DNA of 21,037 nt from a virus. How positions within the stretch are numbered: the first letter of the stretch is position 1; each line of letters starts with the position of its first letter. Positions 7,436 through 15,034 of this stretch are shown piece by piece. The DNA lies in the IMG/VR virus record IMGVR_UViG_3300040962_000146, positions 1 through 21,037 of that record; one strand, given 5' to 3'. The notes under the pieces were generated by a model that saw only the letters and a program-made list of their open reading frames with translations, did not search any database and was not told the origin of the DNA. Both the position numbers and the translations under genes were made by a program.

Positions 7436-8343
7436 GTTTCAAAAAAGTTGTTAAGATCAAGTTTGGATAAATCTTGCGTTTGAGCATCCAAGAACATCTG
7501 ATTATTATCCAAAAGCAGTTGTTCAGTCACCTCAGAATAGTCATCAACAAAGAGAACTTGATAATCTTTATACAATTCCTCTAAAAAGGGTGTGCGTTTC
7601 ATCACTGGAACTCGTCGCATGTAGATTGTCTCCCAGTTTCTATGACAATCAATCGCGTTTCCTCTTGGACATAGAACAAACTTACACCTTCTCATATGAT
7701 CTATGTAAGTTTCAAAGTCAACTCTACCCGTCTCTACCGTAGCCCAAGTTTCATCAATGAACTTAGTTGATAAACCTCTACGCTCTTCATGTGAGTTTTC
7801 ATTTATACCAACATAGAGAAGTCTGAATGATCTAGGATCTCTTTCACTCATGTAATGTTTGAGGATTTCGATGCGATCATCATTAGGATTCATCCTTCTC
7901 TGTACTCCATAAGGTGCAGGAATTACTTTATTACCTACAACTACAGAATTAACAGCAACAACACGAATCACATTACTAGGTAAGCAAGTCAAAATATGCT
8001 TATCTAATGGCGTGTCCTCTAAATTTGTGAAGATAATAAACTTCATGTCAGTGAAGTTACTGCACAAACTAAGAAGATTACTCTTCTGCATCATCGCCCT
8101 TACAACAGGCCAATCATCTGGTTTTACCTCCTTAATCTCTCTATTATATAAGCGAATATTATCAATAAACAGAGTCATATAGTCTCTGCTTTTCTTAATT
8201 TCAAATACTTTGTTGACAAACTCAGTGTTCGTCAAGTTAGCATCTTTCATAAAATGTGTGTAGATACCACTCCACTGTCCCGCTTGATCACCAAACGAAT
8301 AATCACAGAGTTCTGATAGTGCTACACCTTCTATTAATTCCAT
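7420..8343 (-). CDS. Exostosin-like glycosyltransferase
   Basis: This 307-aa protein has a C-terminal motif FVLCPRGNAIDCHRNWETIY followed by MRRVPVM, which corresponds to the exostosin-type SPRG...D..R.wEal..G.iPV donor-binding region of GT-B enzymes (GT47-like). The preceding segment, LLYVGINENSHEERRGLSTK, fits the start of the C-terminal Rossmann-like domain, and VIPAPYGVQRRMN resembles the inter-domain IP.G region. The N-terminal third (about 1-100) is not recognisable. It starts at ATG 8343, overlapping the GT17 gene by 10 nt, and ends 16 nt inside the DUF3431 gene. It is soluble by sequence. The transferred sugar is unknown. Confidence 0.75.
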   Translation of the reverse strand: MELIEGVALSELCDYSFGDQAGQWSGIYTHFMKDANLTNTEFVNKVFEIKKSRDYMTLFIDNIRLYNREIKEVKPDDWPVVRAMMQKSNLLSLCSNFTDMKFIIFTNLEDTPLDKHILTCLPSNVIRVVAVNSVVVGNKVIPAPYGVQRRMNPNDDRIEILKHYMSERDPRSFRLLYVGINENSHEERRGLSTKFIDETWATVETGRVDFETYIDHMRRCKFVLCPRGNAIDCHRNWETIYMRRVPVMKRTPFLEELYKDYQVLFVDDYSEVTEQLLLDNNQMFLDAQTQDLSKLDLNNFFETWKKP

Positions 8344-9191
8344 GGTTTAATGAATTCTGCGTACTTCTCCTGGTTGTTTTGAATATATTCTGGATAACTC
8401 TCATCGATGGGAACTGCTCTGTAAGTCATACCACGATTCAAAGGATCCAGTCCTTTCTCAACTTTTTCTTCTGCATTAGCAATGTTAGCAGCAGTGTTGT
8501 TTTCTGTATGTTCATAGGAAGCAAGTTTCAGTTTGAAATTCTCAGCGTTACCTAAGAAACTGAAGTGCCAAGATGCGTTTTCAATCTTATGTGCATTGGC
8601 ATGATCCTGACGATGTTGATCAATTGTGGTGCCTTTAAGGTGTTTCCAAGTGCAAAGACGTGTTCCCATCCAGTCATCTTGATACAGGAAGTTCAATTTA
8701 TAGTAATAAGCATTACCAACAGCGACATAATGATTGTCAGGATTGAACCAAGAGGTATCTTCTAGGACATAAGGATTGATAATTTCATCAGCATCGCTAG
8801 TCATCACGATGTCACCATCTTCTGCACCAGCCTTTTCAATACCAAAGCAACTTGCGTTGCGATTGTATACAGCACGTTGAAATCTGATAGGTAGATCAAT
8901 GAAACGCTGTCCATATGGATCAAGTTCGCCATATCCAATATGAAATTTACTCTTCTCCATCATGTGCGAGAAGTCATTAGGAATCTCTTCAGTGATATTA
9001 TGCACGATTTTGTCGTGCCACTTAGCAAATTTATCCTTATTTTCCTCATAATACAGTGGTTTTTCGTTACCACTGACAGTAAATGGAGATTCTGTAAGAA
9101 CAAACTTGTCTACAACATCACCCAAAATGTTGAGTCGCATCTCAAGCAGCTCAAGTTCATTGAAGAAAATAAATGAATCAAAAATTCTCAT
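8334..9191 (-). CDS. Family 17 glycosyltransferase (GnT-III-like)
   Basis: This 285-aa protein resembles GT17, whose known member is the beta-1,4-mannosyl-glycoprotein beta-1,4-GlcNAc transferase. It opens with RIFDSFIFFNELELLEMRL, the hallmark start of the family, then FVLTESPFTVSGNEKPLYY. In the middle are FQRAVYNRNA and DGDIVMTSDADEI, where DAD is the metal-binding DXD, and then ENASWHFSFLGNAENFKLKL, also conserved. Bacterial and phage copies usually act on surface glycans, and GlcNAc transfer is only a guess from the family. ATG 9191 overlaps the FkbM gene stop as ATGA. The stop falls 10 nt inside the exostosin-like gene. The length agrees with bacterial GT17 proteins. Confidence 0.88.
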   Translation of the reverse strand: MRIFDSFIFFNELELLEMRLNILGDVVDKFVLTESPFTVSGNEKPLYYEENKDKFAKWHDKIVHNITEEIPNDFSHMMEKSKFHIGYGELDPYGQRFIDLPIRFQRAVYNRNASCFGIEKAGAEDGDIVMTSDADEIINPYVLEDTSWFNPDNHYVAVGNAYYYKLNFLYQDDWMGTRLCTWKHLKGTTIDQHRQDHANAHKIENASWHFSFLGNAENFKLKLASYEHTENNTAANIANAEEKVEKGLDPLNRGMTYRAVPIDESYPEYIQNNQEKYAEFIKPWN

Positions 9192-9808
9192 ACTAATCCT
9201 TTTCTAATGTAAAGAGCATCTCCCCAAGTTTGAGATCCATGCCATCCTGTGGCAACACGATCAAAGTCTACCAGATATTCATCCAAATCGCTAATCATAG
9301 CGTTGTTTTCATATACTTCTGCTTGATTAACTTCAGTATAGATGTAATCAATACCCTCCAGAGTCTTTGTTCCGCCCTTTAGAACCTCAAGTTCATAACC
9401 TTGAGTATCCATATTCAAGAAATTAAAGGTGTGATCTTCAGGAATTTCATCATCAAGCGTAGAAATTTCTACATCAAGAGTTTCGGAGAAGATAACATCA
9501 GGAGAGAGTTCCAAATGAATTTTTGGTTTCAGAATTGAACCACAAAGTCCCGTAGGATCAGAAGTCATCTCTGCTCTGCCCACCCTATTACCAAGAGCTT
9601 TGTTTACAAGTTTTGCAGGAAGTTCTACTTGCTTTGCTCTTGCAGTGAGTTTTTCAAAACAGTGTTGCTGTGGTTCAAAGATGATGAATTGATCAACATC
9701 CATCATTTTATAGTCCATCAATTCATCACCAATATGTCCACCAACATGAATTATACCGCTGATATTGATGCTATATTGCTTGATAAGAGAGTTAAGTGAG
9801 AGTAACAT
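9188..9808 (-). CDS. FkbM family SAM-dependent methyltransferase
   Basis: This is a 206-aa methyltransferase. IIHVGGHIGDE (19-29) is SAM-binding motif I, FIIFEPQQHCFEKL carries the acidic residue at the end of the second strand, and NFLNMDTQGYELEVLKG is the FkbM (Methyltransf_21) signature D.QG.E..VL.G. The C-terminus, DALYIRKG, resembles the family's closing strand. FkbM-type enzymes O-methylate sugars or secondary metabolites, and in this operon a sugar hydroxyl on the nascent glycan or nucleotide sugar is the likely target (inference). ATG 9808 shares its first base with the TAA of the epimerase gene (TAATG). The stop overlaps the GT17 start as ATGA. Confidence 0.9.
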   Translation of the reverse strand: MLLSLNSLIKQYSINISGIIHVGGHIGDELMDYKMMDVDQFIIFEPQQHCFEKLTARAKQVELPAKLVNKALGNRVGRAEMTSDPTGLCGSILKPKIHLELSPDVIFSETLDVEISTLDDEIPEDHTFNFLNMDTQGYELEVLKGGTKTLEGIDYIYTEVNQAEVYENNAMISDLDEYLVDFDRVATGWHGSQTWGDALYIRKGLV

Positions 9809-10797
9809 TATTTCCAGTAATCGTAGATGTCTTTGGTAACTTCATATTCCATATCCTTTACCTTTCTATTTGGTTGTTTCATTGCCCAAACAAACATACT
9901 TTCAATAAGTTCAGTAAGATTTGTATTGTCCTCAAAGTTCAACAGCGTCTTTGCTTTGGTGTGATCACAATAGGCATGTTTTACTTCGTGACGGGGTTCT
10001 CCATGCTCAATAGGAACTTCATATCCATACTTCTTAGCAATAGTCTGAACAGTCGTCGCAACTTCATTCAGAGTGAAGTGTTTATCAGCACCAATATTGA
10101 ACGTTTCACCATCATGTCCCGTAAGAAGTTTATCAAACGGTTCCATATAGTATTTGATATCAGAGAAAGCACGAGTTTGTTCTCCATCACCATATACAAG
10201 AATGGGCTGTCCGTTAAGTGCCTTACGAATGAAGATACCAATTACATTACGATACCTATCCCAAATGTTTTGATAAATGCCAAGAACATTGTGAGGACGA
10301 ACAATATTATATCGAAGTCCAAACTGATCATGAGCAAGTTTCAGATCACACTCAACGGCATACTTTGCGATACCATATGGATCAATAGGTTGTGGACGTT
10401 TATCTTCAGTAAACGGAGGAGTTTGATCTCCATAAACTGCCATACTAGAAGTAAAGATAATCTTCGTTCCGTAAGTAATACATTCGTTAATTAGATTAGC
10501 GGAAACGATAAGATTATTACGATAATTAAAATTACGAATAAAAGGAGAAAGTCCTTCAGCCGCATACGCAGCGAAATGAATGAGAACATCAGGCTGATGC
10601 TCCTTAAAAAGTTCAGCAACTTTCTTCCTCTTTTCTAGGTTTAATTTCACAAACGTAAATTTCTCCCCTTTAGGTACAAACGCTTTGTACCCTCCAGAGA
10701 GATCATCAATACCTATGACTTCATGCCCGGAAGCAAGAAGATGTCGTGTGTAGTTTGCACCGAGCAAACCAGCACAACCTGTAACGAAGATTTTCAT
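9808..10797 (-). CDS. UDP-glucose 4-epimerase-like SDR
   Basis: This is a 329-aa extended SDR. FVTGCAGLLGANYTRHL has the GxxGxxG cofactor loop (7-13), DVLIHFAAYAA is the second-strand motif, and TSSMAVYGDQTPPFTEDKRP then YGIAK give the catalytic Ser117/118, Tyr141 and Lys145. HNVLGIYQNIWDRY and GDGEQTRAFSDI are typical of GalE-type NDP-hexose 4-epimerases and related UDP-sugar epimerases. It probably interconverts UDP-glucose/UDP-galactose or the GlcNAc/GalNAc pair, giving the galacto-configured donors the transferases need. NDP-sugar 4,6-dehydratase activity is less likely, because the usual catalytic aspartate and glutamate after the TSS.xVYG segment are not evident. ATG 10797 shares ATGA with the gene upstream, and the stop TAA shares one base with the next start. 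Confidence 0.87.
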   Translation of the reverse strand: MKIFVTGCAGLLGANYTRHLLASGHEVIGIDDLSGGYKAFVPKGEKFTFVKLNLEKRKKVAELFKEHQPDVLIHFAAYAAEGLSPFIRNFNYRNNLIVSANLINECITYGTKIIFTSSMAVYGDQTPPFTEDKRPQPIDPYGIAKYAVECDLKLAHDQFGLRYNIVRPHNVLGIYQNIWDRYRNVIGIFIRKALNGQPILVYGDGEQTRAFSDIKYYMEPFDKLLTGHDGETFNIGADKHFTLNEVATTVQTIAKKYGYEVPIEHGEPRHEVKHAYCDHTKAKTLLNFEDNTNLTELIESMFVWAMKQPNRKVKDMEYEVTKDIYDYWK

Positions 10798-11624
10798 CTA
10801 TAATCTAGAATAAACTGTCTTTGCTCTTCAGTGTTAGCCCAACTGCAAGGAATGACTGGAATATAATCATCTCCCAATTCCATCACATGAACTTCAACAT
10901 CAGTGTTGAATAGCATAGTATAATTTAGGTGCTCAGTCAACAGCAGATCTGTGGTATAAAGATTTTCAATCTTACTTGAACAGAGTGCTGCTGCCATTGC
11001 AAATGTACCAACACCAGAGAGTGCAACATTCTTAGCACTCATCAAAGTTGCAAAGTCTTCTGCAACCGTAGAAGATTGAATCTGAACCTTATCAATCTTC
11101 TTCAACTCATGAACAATGGGATTCTTATCATCAGGTTCAGTGATAAGAATACACTTCTCAAAACTCTCAATCAGATTGAGGTAAAAGATGAGAGGATTAG
11201 GAACATAGTTTGTTGGCGGATTGAAGATGCGATGATAGTTATCACCACTCCTCAAATGCATCACAATTGTTTCGTCACCGATTGTTTTCTTTTCAGGGAG
11301 TTTTAAAAACGGTGCAACATACTCTTTACAAATACGACGCATATTAGTGTAGATATGATCTCTATCTACACCAGTCTCATTTCCTCCCTCATGAATACCT
11401 TTCTCACAGTGAATAAGAGGTTCCCAGCAGTAATATCTACCTTTACCACTCCACTGGGAGATACCAGTCATGGTATTAAAGTCTACAGTGTAGTTAGAAA
11501 TAATATCATGATCTAACTTTTGCATAAAGGTAGACTGATATTTTTCTGCAGCCATGATGCAGTTAGCAACTTGCTGCACATTATTACCAAGTCTACCGCT
11601 CCAGTGCGATACTTCAAACGTCAT
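10794..11624 (-). CDS. Fucosyltransferase-like GT-B protein
   Basis: This is a 276-aa protein. SHWSGRLGNNVQQVANCI at the N-terminus is a variant of the GxGNQ loop of fucosyltransferases, and IVMHLRSGDNYH (about residue 118) occupies the place of the HxRRxD GDP-binding motif. NVALSGVGTFAMAAALC matches the position of the STF motif with the side chains changed. Similarity is closer to a family of small LPS/nodulation-type fucosyltransferase-like proteins than to the two GT11 genes of this window. The donor is therefore likely a GDP-sugar, but that is inferred. ATG 11624 shares ATGA with the methyltransferase upstream. No membrane segment is seen. Confidence 0.75.
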   Translation of the reverse strand: MTFEVSHWSGRLGNNVQQVANCIMAAEKYQSTFMQKLDHDIISNYTVDFNTMTGISQWSGKGRYYCWEPLIHCEKGIHEGGNETGVDRDHIYTNMRRICKEYVAPFLKLPEKKTIGDETIVMHLRSGDNYHRIFNPPTNYVPNPLIFYLNLIESFEKCILITEPDDKNPIVHELKKIDKVQIQSSTVAEDFATLMSAKNVALSGVGTFAMAAALCSSKIENLYTTDLLLTEHLNYTMLFNTDVEVHVMELGDDYIPVIPCSWANTEEQRQFILDYR

Positions 11625-12418
11625 GGGGCAATAACCAGTTCATTCTGAATGTTTGCAATATCTTGCTGCCAATCAACAAAGTTAGGGTTCCGAGGATTGA
11701 AATGAAGATCATTCAACCAATTACGGATCTCAAAAACCTCTTCCCAATCAACATTTTTCTTGTACTCTTCAAGTGCTTTCAAGTTTTTAACTTGAACAAA
11801 AGTCATACCGTGACTTGGTTTATAATGTTCGATCTTAATATCATCATCTTCATAATCATCAAGTTCACGAACACTCTGAGAAAGTCCAAAGAAGTCCGTG
11901 ATTGCAACATCAGGACGCTTCCACTTCTTACCACCGATGGTATCACCATAAGTATCCTCTTCAACAGGATTATCTTCACCATCAGCACCAACCCAGTGAG
12001 AGTCATGGAAGATAAGGTAACCACCTTCTTTCAGATGATCAACCCAGAAATACATTTCAGCGAGAACTTGTTCACGGGTGTGAATAGTATCAATGAAAAT
12101 AATATCAAAAGGATCTTCATCCCAATCTTTTCCAAGAGTGACACTATCTGCTTGATAGCACATATAGTTTTCATTTACAAAACGAGCACCGTTCTGTTGA
12201 AAACCACCAAACATCAAGTCACAACCACAAACTTGATTATTATTTTCTTCGGCATCAATAGACATGATTGCAGAAGATGCGCCAAGACGAACACCAAGAT
12301 CAATAAATCTTCCGTTCTTAAATGTCTTTACCAAGTCTGCAAGAACCCAAGCATTAACACCAAGATCACAGTGAGGTTCGTTAATAAAGTTACGAATTTC
12401 AGTAAGATTAGTAGCCAT
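11621..12418 (-). CDS. Class I SAM-dependent methyltransferase
   Basis: This 265-aa protein has a recognisable class I methyltransferase core. GRFIDLGVRLGASSAIMS (36-53) is motif I, VCGCDLMFGGF follows as the strand carrying the acidic residue, DIIFIDTIHTREQVLAEM is the post-II strand, and LKEGGYLIFHDSHW is the motif III strand and turn. This DxxHTxxxV...LkxGGxxxxHD pattern is that of the Methyltransf_24/cephalosporin-hydroxylase-like group common in surface-glycan loci. A long acidic insert (about 145-190) separates it from the C-terminal region, which is not recognised. The acceptor is presumably a sugar or glycan. ATG 12418 overlaps the SDR gene upstream by 11 nt; the stop overlaps the next start as ATGA. 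Confidence 0.83.
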   Translation of the reverse strand: MATNLTEIRNFINEPHCDLGVNAWVLADLVKTFKNGRFIDLGVRLGASSAIMSIDAEENNNQVCGCDLMFGGFQQNGARFVNENYMCYQADSVTLGKDWDEDPFDIIFIDTIHTREQVLAEMYFWVDHLKEGGYLIFHDSHWVGADGEDNPVEEDTYGDTIGGKKWKRPDVAITDFFGLSQSVRELDDYEDDDIKIEHYKPSHGMTFVQVKNLKALEEYKKNVDWEEVFEIRNWLNDLHFNPRNPNFVDWQQDIANIQNELVIAP

Positions 12419-13262
12419 AGTTCTTTTTCATTTCATCGAATACTTTTCTGATACCCACATCAATTGTGGTTTTAGGAATCCACCAGTCAAGAATGTAAGT
12501 ATCTGGTGCGTTTCTTTTGTCCAACTGAACGCTATCCTTAGCAAGTCCAGATTTAATCTCAATATCATGCTCCCCAATCAATCCAAAACATCCCTGGATG
12601 ATATTAGCAACCTCTCTAATCGTGTTAGAACGGAATGAGGTGATGTGGAGAGGATCTTCTGGTTTGAAGTCCGTATAACTCTCCATCACTGTCTCCAGTG
12701 CCTCACAACAGTCTTCAGCATAGAGGAACTGACGCTCTTCAGTACCATCTGTCAGCATCTCAAACTCCTTCTCTTCAAATCCTTTACGGATGAAGTCGGT
12801 GATGACATGCGCTTTATCCATGTCTTTTTCGATACCGTAGACATTCCAGAACTTGACAGTGAGTCCTTTCAGAGTGCTAGTGTAAAGTTCACCAACACGC
12901 TTCAACACACCGTAAGGAGAGTAACTCATGTTACTCATCTGAGATGATGCAAAGACAAAACGCTTCTTATACTTACCAAGTAAGTCAAAAACGTTTGCCA
13001 TCATACGAGTGTTGTTATTAACAAAGTCAAACGTATGCTGATACTTCTTTAGATAACGTGAACCACCTACATCGAAAGCAAGAACAAATACAAAGTCCGA
13101 ATTCTTGATAGCACGATCAAGATTATGATTCGGAATCTGAGTCATATCTTCACCATGATGTCGAGCAATATCAAATGGCGTAACATCATGTCCTTTGGCA
13201 GAAAGGTGCTCTACAAGATAAGCACCGATCTGTCCACTTGATCCCAATACTGTAACTTTCAT
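12408..13262 (-). CDS. NAD(P)-dependent sugar epimerase/reductase (extended SDR)
   Basis: This is a 284-aa SDR. TVLGSSGQIGAYLVEHL has the cofactor loop (7-13), VFVLAFDVGG replaces the usual xxxAAxxG, and FVFASSQMSN with YGVLK supplies the catalytic serines (106-107), Tyr117 and Lys121. FWNVYGIEKDM and the later ERQFLYAEDCCEAL are standard extended-SDR segments. It overlaps the stop of the GDP-mannose 3,5-epimerase gene (ATGA), so the two are translationally coupled and may act in sequence, which is inference. Possible roles are a 4-keto reductase or a 4-epimerase. Residue patterns do not single out a specific NDP-sugar. The end overlaps the methyltransferase gene by 11 nt. Confidence 0.83.
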   Translation of the reverse strand: MKVTVLGSSGQIGAYLVEHLSAKGHDVTPFDIARHHGEDMTQIPNHNLDRAIKNSDFVFVLAFDVGGSRYLKKYQHTFDFVNNNTRMMANVFDLLGKYKKRFVFASSQMSNMSYSPYGVLKRVGELYTSTLKGLTVKFWNVYGIEKDMDKAHVITDFIRKGFEEKEFEMLTDGTEERQFLYAEDCCEALETVMESYTDFKPEDPLHITSFRSNTIREVANIIQGCFGLIGEHDIEIKSGLAKDSVQLDKRNAPDTYILDWWIPKTTIDVGIRKVFDEMKKNYGY

Positions 13263-14305
13263 CGTGCAGCAACCTGCTTAGCAATCCAAGCATAAGTCTT
13301 CCTAATACCCTCTTCAAGAGTCTGAGAGTAATCCCAACCCAGTTTTTCGCGGATCAAATCATTGTTAGAGTTACGTCCACGAACTCCAGTAGGCCCATCA
13401 ATATGATTCTTCTCTACAGTCTTTCCTGAAACACTAGCAGCAGTCTCTACTAGTTGATTGATAGTCACCATCTCTTCAGAACCAATGTTAACAGGGCCCT
13501 CAAATTCAGAGTCCATCAACCGTCGAGTTGCTTCAATGCATTCATCAATGAACAGGAAGGAACGAGTCTGTAAGCCATCTCCCCACACCTCGATGGTTCC
13601 ACCCATTGGCGGGAGTTCAGCAACTTTACGGCAGATTGCAGCTGGTGCCTTCTCTTTTCCTCCTTCCCAGGTTCCCTCTGGCCCAAAGATATTGTGATAT
13701 CTAGCAACCCTAACAGGAATACCATGGTTACGACTAAACGAAAGGTATAGTCGCTCAGAAAAGAGTTTTTCCCATCCGTATTCTGAGTCTGGGTTTGCTG
13801 GGTATGCTGATTCTTCACGGCAGTCAGGGTTATCAGGATCCAGTTGATTGTGCTCTGGATACATGCAAGCGGAACTAGAGTAAAAGATCTTAGTTTTGTT
13901 TACTTCAGTCTTCTCATTCAACTTACGTTGCTCTTCCAGCAGGTTCAGATTGATCGTTGCAGAATTGTGCATGATGTCAGCATCATGTTCACCTGTAAAG
14001 ATATAACCAGCACCGCCCATATCTGCAGCGAACTGATAAATCTCATCAAACGATTCAATATATCGATCTGGAACAGAATTGTAAAAGTTTCCACGATATC
14101 CTTTGAATTCAATGACTCGCCGAACAAAAGTTGGATCACGCAAATCTCCCAGGACAAACTCATTTGCCCTGGTAGAAGAAAATTCTGGTTGCTTAAGATC
14201 GACTCCACGAACCCAATAACCTTCGTCGCGGAGTCTTTTTACCATATGACTTCCAATAAAGCCACCTGCACCAAGAACCAGTGCAGTTTTTGTGTATTCA
14301 GACAT
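13259..14305 (-). CDS. GDP-mannose 3,5-epimerase-like enzyme
   Basis: This is a 348-aa SDR. ALVLGAGGFIGSHMVKRL is the NAD loop; AADMGGAGYIFT, SSSACMYPEHNQL, EYGWEKLFSERL, RYHNIFGPEGTWEGGKEKAP and GDGLQTRSFLFIDECIEA follow in the same order as in plant GDP-mannose 3,5-epimerase. The plant active-site residues Cys145, Tyr174, Lys178 and Lys217 correspond to C147, Y176, K180 and K219, a constant offset of +2. The plant enzyme converts GDP-D-mannose to GDP-L-galactose (and GDP-L-gulose). This suggests an L-galactose-type donor for the fucosyltransferase-like proteins encoded in the same operon. It is the first gene of the overlapping glycan operon, after a 28-nt gap with a promoter-like -10 element. 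ATG 14305 has no clear Shine-Dalgarno. Confidence 0.93.
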   Translation of the reverse strand: MSEYTKTALVLGAGGFIGSHMVKRLRDEGYWVRGVDLKQPEFSSTRANEFVLGDLRDPTFVRRVIEFKGYRGNFYNSVPDRYIESFDEIYQFAADMGGAGYIFTGEHDADIMHNSATINLNLLEEQRKLNEKTEVNKTKIFYSSSACMYPEHNQLDPDNPDCREESAYPANPDSEYGWEKLFSERLYLSFSRNHGIPVRVARYHNIFGPEGTWEGGKEKAPAAICRKVAELPPMGGTIEVWGDGLQTRSFLFIDECIEATRRLMDSEFEGPVNIGSEEMVTINQLVETAASVSGKTVEKNHIDGPTGVRGRNSNNDLIREKLGWDYSQTLEEGIRKTYAWIAKQVAAR

Positions 14306-14327
14306 GATAAGTGAGTTTTACTTAAGT

Positions 14328-14336
14328 ATTATATCA
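14328..14336 (-). promoter_or_regulatory. Extended -10 promoter element before the glycan operon
   Basis: The minus-strand string TGATATAAT matches the extended -10 consensus TGN-TATAAT exactly. Its TGA is also the stop codon of the coiled-coil gene. A start of transcription about 7 nt downstream would leave a leader of about 15 nt before ATG 14305. No convincing -35 hexamer stands 17 nt upstream, as allowed for extended -10 promoters. Such short AT-rich matches occur by chance, so confidence is modest, but this is the only gap in front of the 17-gene cluster. Confidence 0.45.
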
Positions 14337-14543
14337 GATGCCAAGTTTATATGCGATTTTCTCTGCAAGTTCTTCAACTCGCTTTTCTAATGCAGCGATT
14401 CTATCTGCATCTGCTCCCCCGCCACCATCACACTTGCTGTGTGCTTTTGCCTCAAGTGCTTGAAGTCTTCCTTCAACTTCAACATCGTACTTGGACATTG
14501 ATGCACCAGAGGCAGATTTTGCTGCTGTTCCTTTTGTTGCCAT
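14334..14543 (-). CDS. Small coiled-coil protein, function unknown
   Basis: This is a 69-aa product. The N-terminal 20 residues are low-complexity and rich in A, K, S and T; KYDVEVEGRLQALEAKAH begins a heptad-like helix; a short break with four glycines follows (CDGGGGADAD); then RIAALEKRVEELAEKIAYK forms a second heptad run. This is a hairpin-type coiled coil. It lacks recognised homology here. ATG 14543 is preferred over an upstream TTG at 14552. A CTAAATA late-promoter-like motif ends 25 nt upstream, suggesting late expression and possibly a virion-associated or assembly role, which is inference. Its stop codon overlaps the -10 element before the glycan operon. Confidence 0.75.
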   Translation of the reverse strand: MATKGTAAKSASGASMSKYDVEVEGRLQALEAKAHSKCDGGGGADADRIAALEKRVEELAEKIAYKLGI

Positions 14544-14566
14544 AGTAATCAAACAATTCTATGTGA

Positions 14567-14800
14567 CTATTTAGATACAACGTCTTTGATATAACAGGGA
14601 ACATCTTCGGGATCCAACCACTTGGTATATTCAAAGTCGTCAATCGCAGTGAGAAGTTGCATCTGATTGTCCAGCAAATACATGTCGCTGTATCGCTTAG
14701 TATAGTGATGAGCTTTTTGAATACGATAGTCAGGGTGTCCGTTCTCTAGGACACCAGACTCAACGTAACGATAGGGAAAGCGTTCGAGAAGGACTTTCAT
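14567..14800 (-). CDS. Hypothetical protein, 77 aa
   Basis: This is an unrecognised 77-aa protein. The composition is rich in Tyr, Asp, Glu and His (RFPYRYVESGVLENG, HHYTKRYSDMYLLDN), with no signal peptide or membrane segment, so it is probably a small soluble early protein. It starts at ATG 14800, overlapping the stop of the 71-aa gene upstream as ATGA, so the two form a translationally coupled pair behind the sigma-70-like promoter at 15035-15063. The stop overlaps the late-promoter-like motif. Function cannot be assigned from sequence. Confidence 0.8.
   Translation of the reverse strand: MKVLLERFPYRYVESGVLENGHPDYRIQKAHHYTKRYSDMYLLDNQMQLLTAIDDFEYTKWLDPEDVPCYIKDVVSK
14568..14574 (-). promoter_or_regulatory. 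T4-type late promoter-like motif
   Basis: Minus-strand CTAAATA, a one-base variant of the T4 late promoter TATAAATA core, lies 25 nt upstream of ATG 14543 and overlaps the stop codon of the preceding gene. Related cyanophages use similar NATAAATA-like late motifs. Only this one motif is seen near a start in the window; chance occurrence is possible in AT-rich DNA. Confidence 0.4.
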
Positions 14801-15012
14801 TGAACTTCGATGGTTTCAAGATCATTATACACGTATTCCATCAGAATGTCATAGTCATCCATGGGATCTCCGGAAAAAACCACACCGCTGTTCTCATAAA
14901 ACTTGCGTACTTTCTTGAAAAGTTTTGGGTTCTTTACATCGAGAAAGAATTCTCCATTTGCTGCACTTCGGAGAGTCTGTACGTCCTTCTTGAATTTGCT
15001 AGTCAGTGTCAT
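14797..15012 (-). CDS. Hypothetical protein, 71 aa
   Basis: This small protein starts MTLTSKFKKDVQTLRSAANG and is of a type seen repeatedly as a conserved hypothetical in cyanophages (recalled, not searched). Residues 1-20 form a basic amphipathic stretch; the rest is mixed (KLFKKVRKFYENSG) and ends acidic (DDYDILMEYVYND). ATG 15012 is chosen over an in-frame TTG at 15063, which would fall inside the promoter region. The start lies about 16-23 nt downstream of a TATACT -10 box, so it is probably the first gene of an early transcript. The stop overlaps the next start. Function is unknown. Confidence 0.8.
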   Translation of the reverse strand: MTLTSKFKKDVQTLRSAANGEFFLDVKNPKLFKKVRKFYENSGVVFSGDPMDDYDILMEYVYNDLETIEVQ

Positions 15013-15034
15013 TGTCTTGTGTGTTGACGAGTCA

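Noticed and set aside
9796-10494. 232-codon open frame on the plus strand
   Set aside because: It is antisense to the UDP-glucose 4-epimerase-like gene with intact SDR motifs. No ribosome site or family resemblance, and no other gene of the window is on the plus strand.
11663-12451. 262-codon open frame on the plus strand
   Set aside because: It is antisense to the class I methyltransferase gene, which has clear SAM motifs and fits the overlapping minus-strand operon. The translated product has no recognisable motif; low-GC antisense frames stay open by codon bias.
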